A stretch of 64,000 nt of DNA, taken from the NCBI GenBank assembly GCA_963772065.1, contig CAVYVZ010000001.1, forward strand, positions 1 to 64,000, written 5' to 3'. This document shows, in pieces, positions 26,794 to 35,003 of this stretch. Position 1 is the first letter of the stretch; every line of letters starts with the position of its first letter. This DNA is from CAVYVZ01 sp963772065 (GTDB taxonomy: Bacteria > Acidobacteriota > Vicinamibacteria > Vicinamibacterales > UBA2999). The notes beneath the pieces are model-generated. The model did not search any database. It was not told the origin of the DNA and was given only the letters and a program-made list of their open reading frames with translations. A program made the position numbers and the translations under genes.

Positions 26794-28188
26794 CTACTTT
26801 ACGGCGAGTCTGACCTTCTCGGCGATCGCTCGCGCCTCGGCGAGAATCGCGGGTTCGTCGAGCGTCAGGACTCTCTTCCCGCGCATCAGGACCTTTCCGT
26901 TCACCACCATGGCCTGCACGTCGTCGCCTCGCGTGGCGTAGACGAGGTGCGACACCGGGTCGTACATCGGGGTCTGCCGTGCCGTCGACATGTTGACGAC
27001 GATGACATCGGCGCGCTTGCCGGGCTCGAGCGAGCCGATGCGGCGCTCCATGCCGAGCGCGCGCGCGCCGCCAATCGTCGCCATCTCGAGCACCGCCTTG
27101 GCGCCGACGGCGCGCGGATCGTGCGTGGTCAGCTTGTGCAGGAACGATGCGGTGCGCATCGCCTCGAACATGTCGAGGTCGTTGTTGCTGGCGGCACCGT
27201 CGGTGCCGAGGCCGATCGCCACGCCTGCGGCCAGATATTGCGGGACTGGCGCCGTTCCGCTCGCCAGCTTCATGTTGCTTTCGGGATTGTGCGACACGCC
27301 GACGCCACGCGCCTTGAGCGTCGCGACCTCCGGATCCGACACCCAGACGGCATGCGCGGCGAGCACCCCGGGGCCGAGGAAGCCCAGGCCCTCGAGGTAC
27401 TCCACCGGTGACGTCTTGAAGCGCTCCTGCGCCGTCTTCGCCTCGGCCTGCGTTTCCGCGAGATGGATGATCGTTGGCACGTTGTAACGCTTCGCGAGAT
27501 CCCGGCAGGCCAGGAGCGTCGGGCCATCGAGCGTGTACATGGCGTGCGGCGCGACGGCGGGCGTGATCAGCGGATCGTCCTTGAATGCCTTGATGAACGC
27601 CTCGGCGCGGGCGAGGCCCTCGGCCGGCGTCTTCGCGTCGGCGACCGGAAACTGGATAATCGTCTGCCCGAGGACGCCCCGCAGTCCTGCCGCCTTCGTT
27701 TCGCGGGCGATCTCCTCCTCGAAGTAGTACATGTCCGCGTACGTCGTCGTCCCCGATTGAATCATCTCGAGCGCGGCCAGCCGCGTTCCGGCGCGCACGA
27801 ACTCCGGCGACACCGTCTTTGCTTCCGCCGGGAAGATGTATTTCTGGAGCCACTCCATGAGCGCGAGGTCGTCGGCCAGACCTCGGTACATCACCATCGG
27901 GGCGTGAGTGTGCGTGTTGATCAGGCCGGGCATGATCACGCTGCCCCACGCCTCGATCGTCTCGGCCGCGCGGAACTGCTCGCTGATGACCGCGGCTCGA
28001 TCGACCGCGATGATGTCCTGCCCGTCGATGGCCACCGAGCCGGGCGACAACACCCGGGCGGCGCCGTCCATCGTCACCACCGTGCCGTTCCGGATGACGA
28101 CCGCGACGTTCCTGGGCTCGGTCTGGGCGGAGATGATCTGCAACCCGGCGGCGACCGCGGCCGCACAGACGATCGTCGCACGAGCCAT
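26794..28188 (-). CDS. Exported amidohydrolase of the chlorohydrolase/SAH-deaminase group
   Basis: 464 residues. Metal-dependent hydrolase with the full set of ligands: NTHTHAPM, HLAETQ, AHAVWVS and LGTDGAASNNDLDMFE. Most similar in motif layout to TRZ/ATZ and MtaD-like deaminases acting on S-adenosylhomocysteine, methylthioadenosine or guanine-type substrates. The first 23 residues (MARATIVCAAAVAAGLQIISAQ) form a signal peptide, so unlike cytosolic MtaD this copy is probably periplasmic. The substrate is unknown; flanking hpt and upp hint at nucleobase or nucleoside salvage. Confidence 0.82.
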   Translation of the reverse strand: MARATIVCAAAVAAGLQIISAQTEPRNVAVVIRNGTVVTMDGAARVLSPGSVAIDGQDIIAVDRAAVISEQFRAAETIEAWGSVIMPGLINTHTHAPMVMYRGLADDLALMEWLQKYIFPAEAKTVSPEFVRAGTRLAALEMIQSGTTTYADMYYFEEEIARETKAAGLRGVLGQTIIQFPVADAKTPAEGLARAEAFIKAFKDDPLITPAVAPHAMYTLDGPTLLACRDLAKRYNVPTIIHLAETQAEAKTAQERFKTSPVEYLEGLGFLGPGVLAAHAVWVSDPEVATLKARGVGVSHNPESNMKLASGTAPVPQYLAAGVAIGLGTDGAASNNDLDMFEAMRTASFLHKLTTHDPRAVGAKAVLEMATIGGARALGMERRIGSLEPGKRADVIVVNMSTARQTPMYDPVSHLVYATRGDDVQAMVVNGKVLMRGKRVLTLDEPAILAEARAIAEKVRLAVK

Positions 28189-28236
28189 CGCCGGCCATCG
28201 TACACCGGGGCTGCGGCGCCGGTGTAGTATTCACCC

Positions 28237-28860
28237 GTGCCGTTGCACCTCGTCGATCACCCGCTCGTGCACGACGCGCTCGCGGAGCTGCGCGACGCTG
28301 CAACCCCGCCTCCCGCCTTCCGGCGCGCCGCCAATCGCATCAGTGTGCTGCTGGCCGCCGAGGCCCTGCGCGATGTGCCGAGCGTGCCCACCGTGGTGGA
28401 AACGCCGCTCGGGCCCGCGAACGGCCGGCGCGTGACCGGCGATGTCGTGGTCGTGCCCGTGCTGCGCGCGGGCCTTGGGATGCTCGATGCAGTGCTGGAG
28501 CTCATCCCGGCGGCGCGCGTGGGACACATCGGTCTTCAGCGCGACGAGGCGACGGCTATCGCATCCCGGTACTATTCGAAGCTGCCCTCATCGCTCGGCG
28601 ACAGCTATGTGCTCATGATCGATCCGATGCTCGCCACGGGCGGCAGCGCGGTGGCGGCGATCGATCTCATCAAGGCGGCGCGCGCGAGGGTCATCCGAAT
28701 GATCTGCATCGTTGCGGCGCCCGAAGGCGTTCGAGTGGTCGACGAGCGACATCCCGACGTCGCGATCTACACGCCGGTCGTGGACCGCGAGCTGAACGCA
28801 CACAAGTTCATCGTGCCCGGGCTGGGCGATTTCGGCGACCGATTGTACGGAACGGTCTAG
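28237..28860 (+). CDS. upp: Uracil phosphoribosyltransferase
   Basis: 207 residues from GTG 28237. Converts uracil and PRPP to UMP. The PRPP loop VLMIDPMLATGGS and the uracil-site C-terminus (LNAHKFIVPGLGDFGDRLYG) are intact, as is VVVPVLRAGLGM. Divergent from the amidohydrolase with 48 nt between starts. Confidence 0.95.
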   Translation: MPLHLVDHPLVHDALAELRDAATPPPAFRRAANRISVLLAAEALRDVPSVPTVVETPLGPANGRRVTGDVVVVPVLRAGLGMLDAVLELIPAARVGHIGLQRDEATAIASRYYSKLPSSLGDSYVLMIDPMLATGGSAVAAIDLIKAARARVIRMICIVAAPEGVRVVDERHPDVAIYTPVVDRELNAHKFIVPGLGDFGDRLYGTV

Positions 28861-28980
28861 CACATTCCCGAAACCAGTTACTGAAACCGGCGCCGGCACA
28901 GCGGTGCGGCGCATATTTCAGGTTCGATTTGTGGTTCTGCTGCCGTGGGCCACGGCATCAGGGTTGCGGCATCAACCTGC

Positions 28981-29928
28981 ATGGTGGACTTGTTTCGGCG
29001 CACCGGTCTCGTAGTTGGGCTTGTGGCCTGGGTCTCAGCGCCCGAGGCGGCCACGGGCGTCAGCGTCGCCTTCCGGAACCTGCACCTTCGCGTCACGGAT
29101 GGCGTGGTGCTGGAGGTCCGTCACATCGAAGGGGTGATGCTCAGCGTCCGAGCTGGCCACCCGCCTGTCTTCGACGACCAGCGTTCATTCACGCTGCGGA
29201 TTGATTCGGGCGAGATCGCGATGACGCCGGCAAGCCTCTCGCGCGTGCTGAACGAGCACGTGTTCGCCTACGAAGGGTCGCCTCTCCGCAACATCGAGGT
29301 CTCAATCGAGAACGGACACCTCAAACAGAAAGGCACGCTGCACAAGGGACTGCCGGTCCCGTTCACAATCGTCGCCGATCTCTCGGCCACGCCCGACGGC
29401 CGAATACGCGTGCATCCGACCGACGTCAAGGCCGCAGGCATTCCGTCGGAAGGCCTGATGAAGATCTTCGGCATCGAGCTCGACGATCTGATCAAGTCGA
29501 ACAAGTCGCACGGCGTGCAGATCTCCGACAACGATCTCCTGCTCGATCCATCGCGCCTGCTTCCCTCGCCGGGCATCTCGGGGCGGCTCACCGAGGTCCG
29601 ATTGGAAGGTGATCGCATCGTGGAGCGCTTCGGCAGCGGGGCGCGCGGCAAGCTCTCGGCCACCGCGGACCGGCGCGCACGCAACTACATGTACTACCGA
29701 GGCGGGTCGCTGCGGTTCGGCAAGCTGACGATGGCGGACGCGGACATGCAGCTGATCGACGCCGATCCCAGCGATCCGTTCGATTTCAGCCCGCCTGAAT
29801 ACGTGAAGCAACTCGTGGCCGGTTACTCGAAGAACACGCCGTCCGGCGGACTGCGTGTCTACATGCCGGACTTCGACCAGGCCGCGGGTGTCGACCTCCG
29901 GCCGCCGATAGGGCGTGTGCTACACTGA
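28981..29928 (+). CDS. Exported hypothetical protein
   Basis: 315 residues from ATG 28981. The signal sequence is FRRTGLVVGLVAWVSAPEAA. The mature part is mostly beta with repeated amphipathic strands (VSVAFRNLHLRVTDGVVLEV, FTLRIDSGEIAMTP, IEVSIENGHLKQKGTL). A DVKAAGIPSEGLMKIFGIEL segment is followed by a probable ligand-binding half. The pattern of tandem amphipathic sheets would suit a lipid- or hydrophobe-binding periplasmic protein, but no family is recognised. Confidence 0.6.
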   Translation: MVDLFRRTGLVVGLVAWVSAPEAATGVSVAFRNLHLRVTDGVVLEVRHIEGVMLSVRAGHPPVFDDQRSFTLRIDSGEIAMTPASLSRVLNEHVFAYEGSPLRNIEVSIENGHLKQKGTLHKGLPVPFTIVADLSATPDGRIRVHPTDVKAAGIPSEGLMKIFGIELDDLIKSNKSHGVQISDNDLLLDPSRLLPSPGISGRLTEVRLEGDRIVERFGSGARGKLSATADRRARNYMYYRGGSLRFGKLTMADADMQLIDADPSDPFDFSPPEYVKQLVAGYSKNTPSGGLRVYMPDFDQAAGVDLRPPIGRVLH

Positions 29929-29951
29929 CTGCTCAGTTCTTTCTTCAGTCA

Positions 29952-30026
29952 GGGCGCGTGGCTCAGCGGTAGAGCATCCGCTTCACACGCGGGGGGTCGA
30001 TGGTTCGATTCCATCCGCGCCCACCA
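29952..30026 (+). tRNA. tRNA-Val (anticodon CAC)
   Basis: Acceptor GGGCGCG pairs with CGCGCCC; D-arm GCTCAGCGGTAGAGC; anticodon stem TCCGC/GCGGG with loop TTCACAC; T-arm GATGGTTCGATTCCATC; CCA encoded. The anticodon is CAC. A degenerate copy of its 3' half recurs at about 32152-32200. Confidence 0.93.
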
Positions 30027-30082
30027 ACTTCATTTTTCCCCGTTGCATCAAGAAATAGCCGTTTCCCTCGCTGGCAGCTGCT

Positions 30083-31288
30083 TTGGCGGGAAAGATGCAA
30101 AGCGCCGCCCGCATGCTCGGCCATGCAGCGCGCCGGATGATGTGGTGTGCCGCCATCGCCGCGAACGTCGGCTGCGGCGGAACAGCCACCGAGCAGGTGA
30201 TCGGTCCTACGGGGTCGCGATGTCAGATCGGCGTGGTGGCTCCACCGTCGGCTGTTCCGGCTTCGGGTTCCACGGTTTCGCTGAATGTGTCGGCGGCCCG
30301 TGACTGCACGTGGACCGCGGCGAGCGACGTCCCATGGGTGACGCTGAGCCCCACATCTGGTCAGGGAGCGGGCGCCGTCTCCGTTGTCGTGGCCACCAAC
30401 GCACAGCCCAGTCAGCGTTTCGCGGCCGTCGCGTTCAACGACACCAAGGTCACCATAAGCCAGCAGCCTGCGGCCTGCCACTTCCAGCTCGATGCACAAG
30501 GTGCGCGCGTGGCCTATGGAGGTGGACGCACATCGGTTCAGGTTTCGACGATTGACGGATGCGAGTGGCGCGTTTCGGGTTCGGCCGGGTGGATGCAGAT
30601 TCTGACTCCGGGAGGCGTCGGCAGCGGTATCGTCGACATCGAGGTCAGTCGCAACGAAGGTTCGGAGCGCTTGGCGACGGTGTCAATCGGGGACGCCTCG
30701 TTCTCGATCCTCCAGGAGTCGCGGTCGGGAGTTCCTGGCGGGCCTCCCGCGCCAGCCAGCTCGAGCTGCAGCTTCTCAATCGATCCCGAGAGGACGACGC
30801 TCCGCTCCGGCGCCGGACAGGGTTCCGTGCGAGTCGCGACAGATCCGTGGTGCCCATGGACCGTTGCCAGCGGCACGTCCTGGCTCTCCGTTCACCGTTC
30901 GGGCGGGAGTGGCCCTGACACGGTCACCTATCAGGTCTCTGCCAACGTATCGACCACCAGCGACCGCATCGGCAGCATCACTGTCGCCGGACGCACCCAC
31001 CGGGTGACGCAGCAGCCGTGCGATCTCAGCGTCGAGTCGGGTTTTCCAAACCTTCCTCCGAGGGCCGACGCGTACACCTTCGCCGTGACCACCGACGCCA
31101 GCTGCGTCTGGACTGCCAGCTCCACTGTCGGATGGATTGCCGTGGTGAACGCCAGCGGCACCGGCAGTTCCGCCATAACGTATCGAATCGCGGCGAACCC
31201 GGACCCACGCGACCGCACTGGCACGATCGTGGTTTCCGGGCGGCAGAAGCTGATTACTCAGCAGGCTCTCGGCCAGGGCAACCCATAG
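30083..31288 (+). CDS. Exported protein with four BACON-type domains
   Basis: 401 residues. Probable signal/lipoprotein region ending AANVGCGG. Four tandem beta-sandwich repeats follow, each with a buried Trp pair in the pattern C-x-W-T/R-A/V-x-S-...-W: DCTWTAASDVPWVTLSP, GCEWRVSGSAGWMQI, WCPWTVASGTSWLSV and SCVWTASSTVGWIAV. Each ends in a V/I-x-Q-Q/E strand. This is the BACON domain pattern, associated with carbohydrate or mucin binding and surface display. A Gly/Pro-rich linker separates repeats two and three. It follows tRNA-Val by 57 nt. Confidence 0.8.
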   Translation: MAGKMQSAARMLGHAARRMMWCAAIAANVGCGGTATEQVIGPTGSRCQIGVVAPPSAVPASGSTVSLNVSAARDCTWTAASDVPWVTLSPTSGQGAGAVSVVVATNAQPSQRFAAVAFNDTKVTISQQPAACHFQLDAQGARVAYGGGRTSVQVSTIDGCEWRVSGSAGWMQILTPGGVGSGIVDIEVSRNEGSERLATVSIGDASFSILQESRSGVPGGPPAPASSSCSFSIDPERTTLRSGAGQGSVRVATDPWCPWTVASGTSWLSVHRSGGSGPDTVTYQVSANVSTTSDRIGSITVAGRTHRVTQQPCDLSVESGFPNLPPRADAYTFAVTTDASCVWTASSTVGWIAVVNASGTGSSAITYRIAANPDPRDRTGTIVVSGRQKLITQQALGQGNP

Positions 31289-31335
31289 TTCGGACGAGCG
31301 CAGCGGCTGCGTGGTCGAATGTACGTCGCGACATC

Positions 31336-31366
31336 AAAAAAAAACCGCGCATCGGAGATGCGCGGT
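31336..31366 (-). terminator. Intrinsic terminator of the PEP-CTERM gene
   Basis: Minus strand: 10-bp perfect stem ACCGCGCATC/GATGCGCGGT (plus 31357-31366 and 31344-31353), 3-nt loop, then a run of T (plus 31336-31343). It lies about 30 nt beyond the stop codon. Confidence 0.9.
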
Positions 31367-31394
31367 CTGGAAGGGAACGAAAATTTCGGCTCGC

Positions 31395-31994
31395 TTAGGC
31401 GTTCTTCTTCCGCCGACGATACGTGGCGAGCGTGAGCCCGACGCCCAGGATCGCCAACGTGCTCGGCTCCGGCACCTGCGTGATCGCCGACTTGAAGATG
31501 GTGAAGTGGGACACGTCCTTCGTGTTGTTCACGGCGAACGGCGGGTTTGTGAACGGCGAGTACCACTTGCCGCTCGACGATGCTCCGTTCAGCAGAAAAC
31601 TGATCAAGTTCGTGCCGTTTCCGTCCTTGAACGTGATCATGTACTGGAAAGCCGAGAAGTTGGCCCCGGCGATGGCCCAGTTACCCGTCTGACCGCCGCC
31701 GTTGGGCACGTCGAATTTGGCCACGGCAACGGCCCACGTGTTGACGCCGAAGAACGCGGCGTTGTTCACGTTCGTGACATTGGCAATGAGGCTGTTGTTC
31801 GGTGGAGTTAGATACTGGCACACGCTGGCCGCACTCGTAAGGGCCGCCGTGCCCGTCGTGACTTTCGCCGTGCCGTTGGTCGTAAACAGCGCCGGACAGC
31901 TAATCAGGGCTGCGCTCGCCTCGCCGGCAAGCCCGACGATCAACACGCCCGCAACCGCTGACATCAGTGCAAATCGCTTCATTCCGTTTACCAT
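31395..31994 (-). CDS. PEP-CTERM exported protein
   Basis: 199 residues from ATG 31992-31994, preceded by AGGAAGG at suitable distance. The N-terminal signal peptide ends GEASA. The C-terminus is a textbook PEP-CTERM sorting signal: VPEPST, a hydrophobic helix (LAILGVGLTLATY) and a basic RRRKK tail. It is processed by exosortase in EpsH systems associated with exopolysaccharide. The mature domain is Asn/Thr/Ala-rich with no known fold. It has its own terminator. No exosortase is in this window. Confidence 0.88.
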   Translation of the reverse strand: MVNGMKRFALMSAVAGVLIVGLAGEASAALISCPALFTTNGTAKVTTGTAALTSAASVCQYLTPPNNSLIANVTNVNNAAFFGVNTWAVAVAKFDVPNGGGQTGNWAIAGANFSAFQYMITFKDGNGTNLISFLLNGASSSGKWYSPFTNPPFAVNNTKDVSHFTIFKSAITQVPEPSTLAILGVGLTLATYRRRKKNA

Positions 31995-32151
31995 GAATGT
32001 TCCCTTCCTCCCCAGCGTCAACGAAACAAACTAGTCGCACCATACCAGCTGTGCAATCCCCCAGCCACAGAACTGCACGATTTACGGTGCAATCTGGATG
32101 AACTGTGAAGCCATGGCGAGGAAGTCTCTGGACTTGCAGACTTTACTCGCC

Positions 32152-32200
32152 AATCGGCTGCACACCCGGGGGGCGATGGTTCGATTCCAGGCGCGCCACC
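32152..32200 (+). pseudogene. Degenerate tRNA-Val-like 3' half
   Basis: The segment aligns to the anticodon-arm-to-acceptor half of tRNA-Val at 29952-30026. Both contain the identical 16-mer CGATGGTTCGATTCCA (29998-30013 and 32174-32189), a G6 run just before it, and ...GCACACCC/TCACACGC before that. The T-stem is broken and no 5' half with D-arm is found, so this is not a working tRNA. It may be a relic of integration or recombination at the tRNA gene. Confidence 0.55.
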
Positions 32201-32403
32201 TGAACTCCCCTCCGCTTGGCGGACTGGGGCATCGCGCTGCCACACGAGGCGAGGGATATCGCGCTGGAGGCACGGGGTGCCGAACGCGTATCCTGCGACG
32301 TACACGGGAGGATAGGCCGGATGCAGCTGCCCGTTGCGGCCGTCATAGCGAGCGCGATGCTCTGATCGCAGTGTCCCGGACCGCCTCACCCGTCGAACGG
32401 TTG

Positions 32404-32559
32404 TAGCAGGCCACCTCGGGGCGTCCGGCGAGGAAGCCGTCGTCACTGTGCCGTCCAATCGCTTCGAAGACGAGGACTACACGATCCGACTGAGTGGCCG
32501 TACGGCCGGAGCGGACGAAGAGGTTGCCGGCTACGCTTTCAGAGTGCAGCGGCGATGAC
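32404..32559 (+). pseudogene. Remnant of a C-terminal protein domain
   Basis: One frame encodes GASGEEAVVTVPSNRF, then DYTIRLSGRTAG, then EEVAGYAFRVQRR and a stop. The V-x-V-P...DY-x-I-x-L-x-G...YAFRV layout resembles the C-terminal beta domain found on acidobacterial zinc-finger/anti-sigma-type proteins (recognised by pattern only). No start, zinc finger or membrane helix is found upstream, so it looks like the 3' end of a lost gene. Confidence 0.4.
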
Positions 32560-32633
32560 GTTATGCGTCACACCTATCGAATTTCAACAGGAAGGCGAGG
32601 CCGGGCCTTGGGTGCCCGGCCTCGGAAGAACTC

Positions 32634-33257
32634 TTACATCTTCGGGAATTCTGCGCTGGCTTTGACCTCGCGAATCTGGGCCAGATGCCGCTCGGTGTGC
32701 GCGCCGATGAACAGCAGCCACTGATATCCATCCACCGTGCCGATCGGTGATTCGCTCACGTGCGCCCGCAAATCGTCCTTCGTCTTGCCCGCGTAGCCGA
32801 GCGTCTTGCTGCGGCGCTCACGAAACGCCTTCACCACGTCCGCCTGCGAGCCGAGCTTGGCAGCGGGTTTCAGCGGCTCCGGCGCCTGGGCTTTCTGCGT
32901 ACGGTCGGAGATCATCTTGATGATCGTTTCATCCTTCCCCTGCGACTTCGCGCGCTGTTCAGGCGTTGCAACGGGGCTCGCCACGACCTTCTGTTGGCTG
33001 CCCAGGAGGAACTCCTCCGCGAGCGCGAGGTGCTCCACGACCTCGCCCACAGACCATCGATCCGGTCCCGGTTTGAAGTTCCACTGCCCCTCCGAGAGCT
33101 TTGCGCTTTCGGCGAGGACCTGATCGCGCGTCGTCGTCAGGTACTGAACGACCTTCGCGCGCTCCTGGGACGAGATTTCGTCCGCGCGCGGCGCGGCCGA
33201 CGCCAGCGCCACGAACGCCGCGGCCACGGCCACCTGTTTTGAGGACTCGTGAATCAC
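32634..33257 (-). CDS. Exported DinB-family protein
   Basis: 207 residues. Start chosen at GTG 33255-33257 because AGGAGG sits 6 nt upstream. The signal peptide is VAVAAAFVALASAAPRAD. The DinB four-helix fold is recognisable from GQWNFKPGPDRWSVGEVVEH, a first histidine in EHLALAEE and a final HTERHLAQI. DinB/YfiT proteins bind divalent metal and some transfer thiols. Exported copies are frequent in Acidobacteria; role unknown. Confidence 0.82.
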   Translation of the reverse strand: MIHESSKQVAVAAAFVALASAAPRADEISSQERAKVVQYLTTTRDQVLAESAKLSEGQWNFKPGPDRWSVGEVVEHLALAEEFLLGSQQKVVASPVATPEQRAKSQGKDETIIKMISDRTQKAQAPEPLKPAAKLGSQADVVKAFRERRSKTLGYAGKTKDDLRAHVSESPIGTVDGYQWLLFIGAHTERHLAQIREVKASAEFPKM

Positions 33258-33329
33258 AATGTGCCTCCTGGACGTGAGACTGACGCAACCTGACGTATGA
33301 CGCCGCGGGCGATTCGATGGGTTCATCCG

Positions 33330-35003
33330 CTACTGATTCAGCGTGAAGGCATAGAGTGCGTCCCCGGCGCCGACAAGCACATACTGCCGGCCGTCCAGCA
33401 GGAATGTCTGCGGGCCGTTGCCCGTGTTGGCACCGAGGCCCGCGTGCCATAGCGGCTTGCCCGTACCCGGGTCCCACGCCACGAAGTTCCCGCCGAAATC
33501 GCCGCCAAACAACAGGCCGCCCGCGGTGCTCAGGAGGCCGACCGCCCCACTCCCACCGGCGGCGCCGTTTGCGCTCATCGCAAATGAGCGGCTCCAGCGT
33601 ACCTTTCCAGTCTTGTAGTCGATGGCTTTCAAAGCGGTGTTGAGGCTTCCGAGCCGGCGCTCTGCCGCACCCCAGCCCTGCGGACGCGGGTCCGTGTCTG
33701 TCAGGTAGAACATGCTGAACGATTCTGCCGTGCCCGCGTAGATCAAGCCGGTGTCAGGGCTAAAGCTGGGCGGTTGCCAGTTCGTGGCGCCGTCCGTGGT
33801 CGGGGAGACGAGCGTCCCCGAGACGATCGGATCCTTGGCGGGGTTCCGAATCGGCTGCCCGTTCGCATTGAGACCCTTCGTCCAGTTCAGCGAGTCGATG
33901 AAGGGTGTCGTCCTGATGTGCTTTCCGTTCGTGCGATCCAGCAGGAAGTAATGGCCGTTGCGGTTGACCTGCGCGATCAGCTTTCGCGGTTTTCCGTCGA
34001 TGACGCCGTCGATCAGCACGGGGGTCTGCGCGGCGTCCCAGTCGTGCGTGTCGTGCGGCGACACCTGGTAGTACCACGCCAGCTTGCCGGTGTCGGGATT
34101 GATGGCGACGATCGAGCACGTCCACAGGTTGTCTCCCTCGCGGCTCTGACCCGCGAGCACCGGGTTGGGGTTCCCGGTCCCCGTGTAGTACAGATTGAGC
34201 TCCGGATCGTACGTACCCGGCAGCCACGGCATGCCGCCGCCGTGCGCGGCGGAATATTCGTCCGGCCACGTCTCGGACCCCGGCTCCCCCACTCGCGGGG
34301 TCGTGTACCAACGCCACTGCAGCTCGCCCGTCTCCGGGTCCCTCGCTTCCAGATATCCAGGCACGTCGAGCGAGTCGCCGCCGACGCCGATGATGATGTG
34401 GTTCCGAATCACGACGGGCGCCGCCGTCGAGAAGTACTCGCGCTTGATGCTGGCGATTTCCTTGTGCCAGCGCTCCTTGCCCGTCGACGCGTCGAGCGAG
34501 ATGAAGTAGTTGTCGGGCGTGAGGACGTACAGCCAGTTCCCGAACATGCCGACGCCGCGGTTGCCGATGTGAATGCCGCCCTTCGTGCGCCAGAAGTAGT
34601 GCCACAGCTCGCGTCCGGTTCGCGCGTCGAGCGCCCACACATGATCCGGCGCCGAGAAGTAGAGGACGCCGTTCACCATCAGCGGCGTCGACTTGACGCT
34701 GATGCCGCCAAAGCCACCTATCACACCCGCCGGTGGTGTTTCGGGGCCCTCGCCGCCGACGATGGCGCCGCCTTGCGACGTGTTCAGCCGGTAGATCCAG
34801 GCAAGGCCGAGCGACTTCACGTTCTGCGCATTGATTTGCTTGAGCGTGCTGTAGCGGCGGCCCGAGTAGTCGCCGTGGTACGTCGGCCACGCGTCGGTGG
34901 GCGGCTTCAGCAACAGCGCCGGGTCGAGGCCACGGCCATTCCCGAGCAGTGTCAGAGGAATGACGAACAGCGTGAGGATGGCGGCGCGAAGATGTCGACT
35001 CAT
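33330..35003 (-). CDS. PQQ-dependent (quinoprotein) alcohol dehydrogenase
   Basis: 557 residues from ATG 35001-35003; signal peptide RAAILTLFVIPLTLLGNG. An eight-bladed quinoprotein propeller: WPTYHGDYSGRRYSTL at the start, tryptophan-docking motifs such as ALDARTGRELWHYFW, SLDASTGKERWH, AINPDTGKLAWYYQ and AIDYKTGKVRWSRSF, plus the metal/PQQ site near HDTHDWDAAQTPVL. It oxidises an alcohol or sugar in the periplasm and passes electrons to a cytochrome; the overlapping upstream gene encodes exactly that. Substrate not predictable. Confidence 0.9.
   Translation of the reverse strand: MSRHLRAAILTLFVIPLTLLGNGRGLDPALLLKPPTDAWPTYHGDYSGRRYSTLKQINAQNVKSLGLAWIYRLNTSQGGAIVGGEGPETPPAGVIGGFGGISVKSTPLMVNGVLYFSAPDHVWALDARTGRELWHYFWRTKGGIHIGNRGVGMFGNWLYVLTPDNYFISLDASTGKERWHKEIASIKREYFSTAAPVVIRNHIIIGVGGDSLDVPGYLEARDPETGELQWRWYTTPRVGEPGSETWPDEYSAAHGGGMPWLPGTYDPELNLYYTGTGNPNPVLAGQSREGDNLWTCSIVAINPDTGKLAWYYQVSPHDTHDWDAAQTPVLIDGVIDGKPRKLIAQVNRNGHYFLLDRTNGKHIRTTPFIDSLNWTKGLNANGQPIRNPAKDPIVSGTLVSPTTDGATNWQPPSFSPDTGLIYAGTAESFSMFYLTDTDPRPQGWGAAERRLGSLNTALKAIDYKTGKVRWSRSFAMSANGAAGGSGAVGLLSTAGGLLFGGDFGGNFVAWDPGTGKPLWHAGLGANTGNGPQTFLLDGRQYVLVGAGDALYAFTLNQ

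Larger units (their letters stand above)
32022..32633. other. Decayed intergenic stretch
   Basis: 612 nt with no intact gene. It holds the promoter side of the PEP-CTERM gene, a hairpin at 32115-32151 (GGCGAG/CTCGCC outside, AAGTCT/AGACTT inside), a tRNA-like 3' fragment at about 32152-32200 and a protein-coding remnant at about 32404-32559. Between these nothing further is recognised. The open frames crossing it in several phases look like chance frames in GC-rich DNA. Confidence 0.6.

Noticed and set aside
32152..32200. A third functional tRNA
   Set aside because: The T-stem is mismatched, and no D-arm or 5' acceptor strand is found.
32098..32406. A 102-codon open frame in the decayed gap
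   Set aside because: It runs through the tRNA-like fragment and has no start context or motif.
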